From positions 5,567 to 22,397 of the forward strand of contig DXXH01000037.1 in NCBI GenBank assembly GCA_019416395.1: DNA of 16,831 bases. The letters are read 5' to 3'. The stretch is from Clostridiales bacterium (lineage in GTDB: Bacteria > Bacillota > Clostridia > Oscillospirales > Acutalibacteraceae). Positions 12,743 through 16,831 of this stretch are shown piece after piece (positions within the stretch are counted from its first letter, which is position 1; each line of letters opens with the position of its first letter). The notes beneath the pieces were generated by a model. It did no database searches, had not been told where the DNA came from, and saw only the letters and a list, made by a program, of their open reading frames with translations. The position numbers and the translations under genes are program-made.

Positions 12743-13690
12743 TTGATAGAATTTCGCAATGTGTCGAAAGTGTATAACAATGGTACGGAAGCCCTGCACA
12801 ACATCAATTTGACGGTGGACAAGGGAGAATTCGTTTTCATTGTAGGCTCTTCGGGCGCTGGCAAGAGTACGTTTTTAAAGCTGGTCATGTGCGAGGAGCG
12901 GCCCAATTCGGGTCAGATTATAGTAGATGGCATAGATGTCACCAGGATCCGCAAACGGAAGATTCCTTATATTCGCCGGAAGATGGGCATTGTGTTCCAG
13001 GATTTCCGCTTGATTGACCACATGACCGTATACGACAATGTGGCGTTTGCCATGCGGGTGGTGGGAGCTTCTGCCAGGTCGATCCGGAAGAGGGTGCCGT
13101 ATATCCTCAGCCTGGTAGGTTTGCAGCACAAGGCGAAGCATTATCCCACAGAGCTTTCCGGCGGTGAAAGGCAGCGTGTGGGCCTTGCCCGGGCGCTGGT
13201 GAATAACCCGTCCATGATTATTGCGGACGAGCCCACAGGAAATATTGATCCGGCGCTGTCTTTTGAAATCGTGGACTTGCTCAGCGAGATCAACCGCCGT
13301 GGCACCACGGTGCTGATGGTAACCCACGAGCATTCTCTGGTAAAGCATTTCCACAAGCGGATTATCCAGATCCATTCTGGAGAGATTGTGGCGGATACTG
13401 CGGAGATGCAGGACACGTATGCGCCGCCCCAGTACTCTGCCCCAGAGGAGCCCACGGATTATGACGATGACTACGCGGAGTACGACAACGAGGAACCCTA
13501 CGAGCCCAATCCCCAGCTGATGGGCCAGCTGGAAGAAGAGTATTACCCAGAGGAAGACGTGCACCAGGGCGGATATGAAACCGGGAATCCGGGGAACGTA
13601 GAGGAAAACGCCGATGAGATCGCCAGAGAAGTTCTGATGGAGCAAAGCAAGTCCCCTCGGAACGATGAAAGCGAGGAGGTGGAGCAATGA
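12743..13690 (+). CDS. ftsE: Cell-division ATPase FtsE with acidic C-terminal extension
   Basis: A 315-residue ATPase that pairs with FtsX and couples ATP use to control of cell-wall hydrolases at the septum. It has Walker A GSSGAGKST (35-43), Q-loop Gln86, signature LSGGERQR (138-145), Walker B MIIADE (158-163) and switch His195. The TTG at 12743 is chosen because it places IEFRNVSKVYNNGTEAL exactly at the family's usual N-terminus, with GGAGAAAGGA (12722-12731) eleven bases upstream. GTG 12692 would add 17 unconserved residues but also has a purine-rich site (12681-12690). FtsE is normally about 228 residues. Here some 90 extra residues (about 222-315) follow, rich in Glu, Asp, Tyr, Pro and Asn and probably disordered. 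The stop overlaps ftsX in ATGA. Confidence 0.93.
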   Translation: MIEFRNVSKVYNNGTEALHNINLTVDKGEFVFIVGSSGAGKSTFLKLVMCEERPNSGQIIVDGIDVTRIRKRKIPYIRRKMGIVFQDFRLIDHMTVYDNVAFAMRVVGASARSIRKRVPYILSLVGLQHKAKHYPTELSGGERQRVGLARALVNNPSMIIADEPTGNIDPALSFEIVDLLSEINRRGTTVLMVTHEHSLVKHFHKRIIQIHSGEIVADTAEMQDTYAPPQYSAPEEPTDYDDDYAEYDNEEPYEPNPQLMGQLEEEYYPEEDVHQGGYETGNPGNVEENADEIAREVLMEQSKSPRNDESEEVEQ

Positions 13691-14598
13691 GTTTGCACAG
13701 TATCGGCTATTTGTTTCGTGAAGGCATCAAGAGCCTGCTGAAAAACAGAACCATGTGTATCGCGTCCATTGGCGTGTTGATTTCCTGTTTGCTGATGACA
13801 GGCATTGCGGGGGTTCTTTCCCTGAACCTTTCGGCCACTATGGAATCCATTGAAGGGAACAACACGCTGCGGGTGATGTTGCGGCAGGACGTTCCTTCGC
13901 TGACAGCGGTGCGGATTGGCGAGGAAATCCGTCAAATTGACAATGTAGCCGAATGCGAGTTTGTGCCCAAGGATTCCGCTTTGCATGATTTGATGTCCGG
14001 TATCGACGGGGGAAGCACCTTGTTTGAGGAATTCACCGGGGATGAAAATCCCTTGCCGGATTCTTACCAGATTTCCTTGGCGGACTTGAGTCTGTATGAC
14101 CAGACGATCAGCGCGATTACCGCCATTGACGGTGTGGAATCTGTTTCCGATTACCGTGATGTGGCCACAAAGCTGAGCAGTCTGGACCGGCTGGTTCGTT
14201 ATTGCAGCATAGGCATCGTGGTAATTTTGGCGGTTGTGTCGTTGTTCATCATTTCCAATACAGTTAAGGTAACGATTTTCTCCCGCCGAATGGAGATCAA
14301 CATTATGAAATCGGTGGGCGCCACCAACGGATTTGTCCGGGTGCCCTTTATTGTGGAAGGCATCACCATTGGGATCATTTCCGGGGTTATCTCGGCCACA
14401 GTCCTGTACTTTGCCTATGGACAGGCGGTGGAAGTGGTGTACAATTTGGTGCCTTGGCTGACGGTGGTGAATATCCAGCCCTATGTATGGCTGATTTACG
14501 CGGGTTATGTGATCGTGGGCATGTTGTTTGGCCTGTTGGGCGGCACCATTTCCATTGGCAAGTACCTGAAGAAGCAGGGCGAAAACGCCATTGTATAA
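13687..14598 (+). CDS. ftsX: Cell-division protein FtsX
   Basis: A 303-residue membrane partner of FtsE. It has a cytoplasmic start (HSIGYLFREGIKSLLKNR), membrane helix 1 at about 22-46, an extracytoplasmic loop at 47-170 (including REDVPS-like MLRQDVPSLTAV and the ECEFVPKDSAL strand), and three further helices at about 173-195, 222-244 and 264-290. The conserved FSRRMEINIMKSVGATNGFVRVPF segment between helices 2 and 3 contacts FtsE and is typical of the family. The loop usually binds a peptidoglycan hydrolase or its activator (PcsB/CwlO type); none is encoded here. The ATG overlaps the ftsE stop, so the pair is translationally coupled. A GC-rich hairpin follows. Confidence 0.96.
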   Translation: MSLHSIGYLFREGIKSLLKNRTMCIASIGVLISCLLMTGIAGVLSLNLSATMESIEGNNTLRVMLRQDVPSLTAVRIGEEIRQIDNVAECEFVPKDSALHDLMSGIDGGSTLFEEFTGDENPLPDSYQISLADLSLYDQTISAITAIDGVESVSDYRDVATKLSSLDRLVRYCSIGIVVILAVVSLFIISNTVKVTIFSRRMEINIMKSVGATNGFVRVPFIVEGITIGIISGVISATVLYFAYGQAVEVVYNLVPWLTVVNIQPYVWLIYAGYVIVGMLFGLLGGTISIGKYLKKQGENAIV

Positions 14599-14653
14599 AT
14601 AAGCTTGGGCGGGAATTTTTCCTGCTGGAGCGCGTATACTTTACAGAGCATGG

Positions 14654-14700
14654 CCCGGGAGCCGCTGTTTCAGCGATTCCCGGGGCTTGTGCATTCTTTT
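14654..14700 (+). terminator. Probable terminator after ftsEX
   Basis: CCCGGGAG-C-CGCTG (14654-14667) pairs with CAGCG-A-TTCCCGGG (14671-14684), with one mismatch and a TTT loop. The T-rich tail (TTCTTTT, 14694-14700) starts about ten bases after the stem, so efficiency is uncertain. It separates ftsX from the greA promoter immediately downstream. Confidence 0.6.
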
Positions 14701-14704
14701 CACA

Positions 14705-14733
14705 TTGACAAGACTCGTTGGGGCCACTATAAT
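14705..14733 (+). promoter_or_regulatory. Consensus sigma-A promoter of greA-lysS
   Basis: TTGACA (14705-14710) and TATAAT (14728-14733) are both perfect consensus with a 17-base spacer. The predicted start is near 14740, giving a leader of about 48 bases. This is the strongest promoter in the window, fitting constitutive high expression. Confidence 0.95.
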
Positions 14734-14787
14734 AAAGAGAAACGGTTCGCGGACAGCGGATCATTTTCAGTAAAGGATGGAGTAAGA

Positions 14788-15270
14788 ATGGCAGAAAAGC
14801 AGTATTTTGTAACTGAAGAAGGTTTGGCCGCTCTGGAAAAAGAGCTGGAATATTTAAAGATCGTTCGCCGGAAAGAGGTTGCGGAAAAGATCAAAGTTGC
14901 CTTGTCCTTTGGCGACCTTTCCGAGAACAGTGAATATGACGAAGCGAAAAACGATCAAGCCATGGTGGAAGCCCGGATCGCGGATCTGGAAGTGATGCTG
15001 AAAGGCGCCGTGGTTATCGATGAGAGCGAGCTGAACAACGAGACGGTGCATATTGGCTCCAAGATCGAGGTGGAGCTGACTTCTGCCACAGGGGCTCAGT
15101 CCAAGCGTGATTTTAAGATTGTAGGCTCCAATGAGGCGGATCCCCGCAACGGAAAGATTTCCGACGAATCCGCTGTAGGCAAGGCGTTGATTGGCGCGAA
15201 AGTAGGACAGACGATCGACGTGGAAACTCCCGCAGGGATTTCGAAATATCACATTATCACCATTTCCTGA
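14788..15270 (+). CDS. greA: Transcript cleavage factor GreA
   Basis: A 160-residue factor that enters the secondary channel of RNA polymerase and rescues backtracked complexes by stimulating transcript cleavage. The N-terminal coiled coil (about 10-76) carries the tip motif FGDLSENSEYDEAK with acidic Asp43 and Glu46, which hold the magnesium ion. The C-terminal FKBP-like domain (about 80-160) includes VHIGSKIEVEL and SAVGKALIGAKVGQTIDVETP. The length is the family norm. The ATG at 14788 follows AAAGGATGGAG (14772-14782) and begins with the conserved MAEKQYFVTEEGL. lysS follows after 45 bases in the same transcript, an order common in Firmicutes. Confidence 0.97.
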   Translation: MAEKQYFVTEEGLAALEKELEYLKIVRRKEVAEKIKVALSFGDLSENSEYDEAKNDQAMVEARIADLEVMLKGAVVIDESELNNETVHIGSKIEVELTSATGAQSKRDFKIVGSNEADPRNGKISDESAVGKALIGAKVGQTIDVETPAGISKYHIITIS

Positions 15271-15315
15271 TAAGTACAAAGAATTTTAAGAGGAACGGCG
15301 AAAGGAACGGATAGT

Positions 15316-16831
15316 ATGGCGGAAAAGAATGTAAGGGAACCTCAGAAGGAAGAGGAACAGGATCTAAGTGAAATTCTGCAAGTTCGCAGAGATAAGCTGA
15401 AGCGGCTTCAGGAAGAGGGAAAGAATCCCTATGAATTCACCTTGTTTGATGTGAAGCAGCGCGCTCAGGAAATCGTGGACAATTTTGAAACAGAGTATGA
15501 AGGCAAACAGGTGTCCATAGCCGGCCGGATCATGAGCTGGCGTGACATGGGCAAAGCCGCGTTCATGGATCTGCGGGATTCCACAGGACGGATTCAGCTC
15601 TACGTAAAGATTGACATGCTGGGCGAAGAAGCATACCGCAATCTGACGGCGACCCTGGATATTGGCGATATTGTTGGGGTTACCGGAGAAGTTTTCCGGA
15701 CCCGCCGGGGAGAGATTTCCGTGAAGGCGGACAGCATGGTAATTCTTTCTAAAGCACTGCTGCCCCTGCCGGAGAAGTATCACGGCTTGAAGGATACCGA
15801 CGCCCGTTACCGCCAGCGCTATGTGGACCTGATTGTGAATCCGGAAGTGAAGGACGTGTTTGTCAAGCGTTCCAAGATCATCACATCGGTGCGGGAATAC
15901 CTGGACGGGAAGAACTTTTTGGAAGTGGAGACACCTGTGCTGCACAATCAGGCGGGTGGCGCCGCAGCCCGGCCGTTTATCACCCATCACAACACGCTGA
16001 ATATTGATATGTATTTGCGTATCGCTCTGGAGCTGCACTTGAAGCGGCTGATCGTAGGCGGATTTGAGCGGGTATATGAGATTGGACGCACATTCCGCAA
16101 CGAGGGTATGGATACGCGCCACAACCCTGAGTTCACCATGTTGGAACTGTACCAGGCCTTCACAGATTTTGAGGGCATGATGAACTTGACCGAGGATATG
16201 ATCCGCACAGTGGCTCACAAGGTGCTGGGTACCGGCAAAGTAGAGCGTGACGGCGTGGAAATCGATCTGGATAAGCCTTTTGGCCGGATCAGCATGGTAG
16301 AGGCTGTCCAGAAGTATGCCGGTGTGGACTTTAACCAGGTAGAAACTCTGGAGCAGGCCCGGAAGCTGGCGGACGAGCACCATATCGAACATGAGCAGCG
16401 TCATAAGAAGGGCGATATTCTGAACCTGTTCTTTGAGACCTATTGTGAGGATAAGCTGGTACAGCCCACGTTCCTGACGGGTCATCCGGTGGATATTTCT
16501 CCCTTGGCAAAGAGAAACAAGGCGAATCCGGAGTACACGGAGCGGTTTGAGCTCTTTATTTGCGGTGCTGAGTACGCCAATGCCTTTAGCGAGCTGAACG
16601 ACCCCATTGACCAGCGGTCCCGTTTTGAAGCCCAGGCCGCTTTGAAGGCAGCCGGTGACGACGAGGCTTGTGATGTGGACGAGGATTTCCTGACCGCTTT
16701 GGAATATGGTCTGCCCCCAACCGGTGGTATGGGTATGGGCATTGACCGTTTGGTCATGCTTTTGACGGGAGCAACCTCGATTCGTGATGTTTTGTTGTTC
16801 CCCACAATGAAACCCTTAGATGGTGTAAAGA
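15316..16831 (+). CDS. lysS: Lysyl-tRNA synthetase, class II (3' partial)
   Basis: The frame is open to the right edge (505 codons visible). It charges tRNA(Lys) with lysine. An N-terminal helical extension is followed by the anticodon-binding OB fold (about 62-165: VSIAGRIMSWRDMGKAAFMDL). The class II core shows YRQRYVDLI, motif 2 FERVYEIGRTFRNEGMDTRHNPEFT, the lysine-pocket region FELFICGAEYANAFSELNDP and motif 3 PTGGMGMGIDRLVMLLT (about 468-485). The visible end LLFPTMKP is the usual C-terminus of bacterial LysRS, so only a few residues are missing. AAAGGA (15301-15306) sits nine bases before the ATG. It shares the greA promoter, and no T-box or other leader element separates the two. Confidence 0.97.
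   Translation, partial: MAEKNVREPQKEEEQDLSEILQVRRDKLKRLQEEGKNPYEFTLFDVKQRAQEIVDNFETEYEGKQVSIAGRIMSWRDMGKAAFMDLRDSTGRIQLYVKIDMLGEEAYRNLTATLDIGDIVGVTGEVFRTRRGEISVKADSMVILSKALLPLPEKYHGLKDTDARYRQRYVDLIVNPEVKDVFVKRSKIITSVREYLDGKNFLEVETPVLHNQAGGAAARPFITHHNTLNIDMYLRIALELHLKRLIVGGFERVYEIGRTFRNEGMDTRHNPEFTMLELYQAFTDFEGMMNLTEDMIRTVAHKVLGTGKVERDGVEIDLDKPFGRISMVEAVQKYAGVDFNQVETLEQARKLADEHHIEHEQRHKKGDILNLFFETYCEDKLVQPTFLTGHPVDISPLAKRNKANPEYTERFELFICGAEYANAFSELNDPIDQRSRFEAQAALKAAGDDEACDVDEDFLTALEYGLPPTGGMGMGIDRLVMLLTGATSIRDVLLFPTMKPLDGVK

Noticed and set aside
14605..14787. N-terminal extension of GreA by 61 residues
   Set aside because: It would span the terminator and the consensus promoter of greA; the ATG at 14788 has a good ribosome binding site and the family's normal N-terminus.
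15364..16485. A 373-codon minus-strand frame opposite lysS
   Set aside because: It is antisense to conserved synthetase motifs and has no ribosome binding site or family pattern.
1..16831. CRISPR arrays, tRNA or rRNA genes, complete insertion sequences, replication origins
   Set aside because: No regularly spaced repeats, cloverleaf or rRNA-like sequence, transposase with terminal repeats, or origin-type repeat cluster was seen by eye; a covariance-model scan would settle small RNAs.

Overview
The window reads as chromosome from a Gram-positive, low-to-mid GC member of the Clostridia, most likely a gut Oscillospirales/Ruminococcaceae-type bacterium. The reasons are strong AAAGGAGG-type ribosome binding sites, consensus sigma-A promoters, the greA-lysS pair, ftsEX, a CdaR/PucR-type regulator beside a stand-alone MsmX-type ATPase, a DUF4830 protein, and a SipW-type (ER-type) signal peptidase with its substrate. 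The species cannot be named from the sequence alone.

Left third (1-5200), accessory. The first gene is cut by the window edge. It looks like the effector part of an XRE-type regulator and is followed by an unrecognised 237-residue protein and a small Ada-like zinc-site protein. After a 365-base AT-rich gap comes a GC-rich cassette typical of integrative elements: a Y-family (UmuC/UvrX-like) polymerase, a YolD-like protein and a small third protein, each start overlapping the previous stop. The promoter carries two LexA-box-like palindromes. The third gene appears to stop short. It abuts, tail to tail, an internal fragment of a VirD4/TraG coupling-protein gene, which in turn abuts the last ~70 codons of a probable LysR-family regulator. 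This is the scar of a decayed conjugative element.

Middle (5200-9905). A two-gene unit encodes a SipW-type exported protein and its dedicated signal peptidase, with two perfect palindromes over its promoter, and ends in a strong bidirectional terminator shared with a convergent MFS transporter. Divergent from the transporter is a run of a 4'-phosphopantetheinyl transferase, a membrane-anchored DUF4830 protein and an RsuA-family pseudouridine synthase.

Right part (9906-16831), mostly housekeeping. It holds a monocistronic MsmX/UgpC-type sugar-importer ATPase with a clear terminator, a CdaR/PucR-type regulator, ftsE-ftsX (FtsE has an unusual ~90-residue acidic tail and probably a TTG start, preceded by a 19-bp hairpin), a terminator, then greA and lysS from a perfect TTGACA-N17-TATAAT promoter. 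lysS runs off the right edge within a few codons of its expected end.

I saw no tRNA, rRNA, CRISPR array or complete insertion sequence. No clearly new multi-gene system was established. The best candidates for follow-up are the element scar, the SOS-box pair, the minimal SipW/substrate unit with its operators, the FtsE tail with the upstream hairpin, and the unrecognised left-edge operon.
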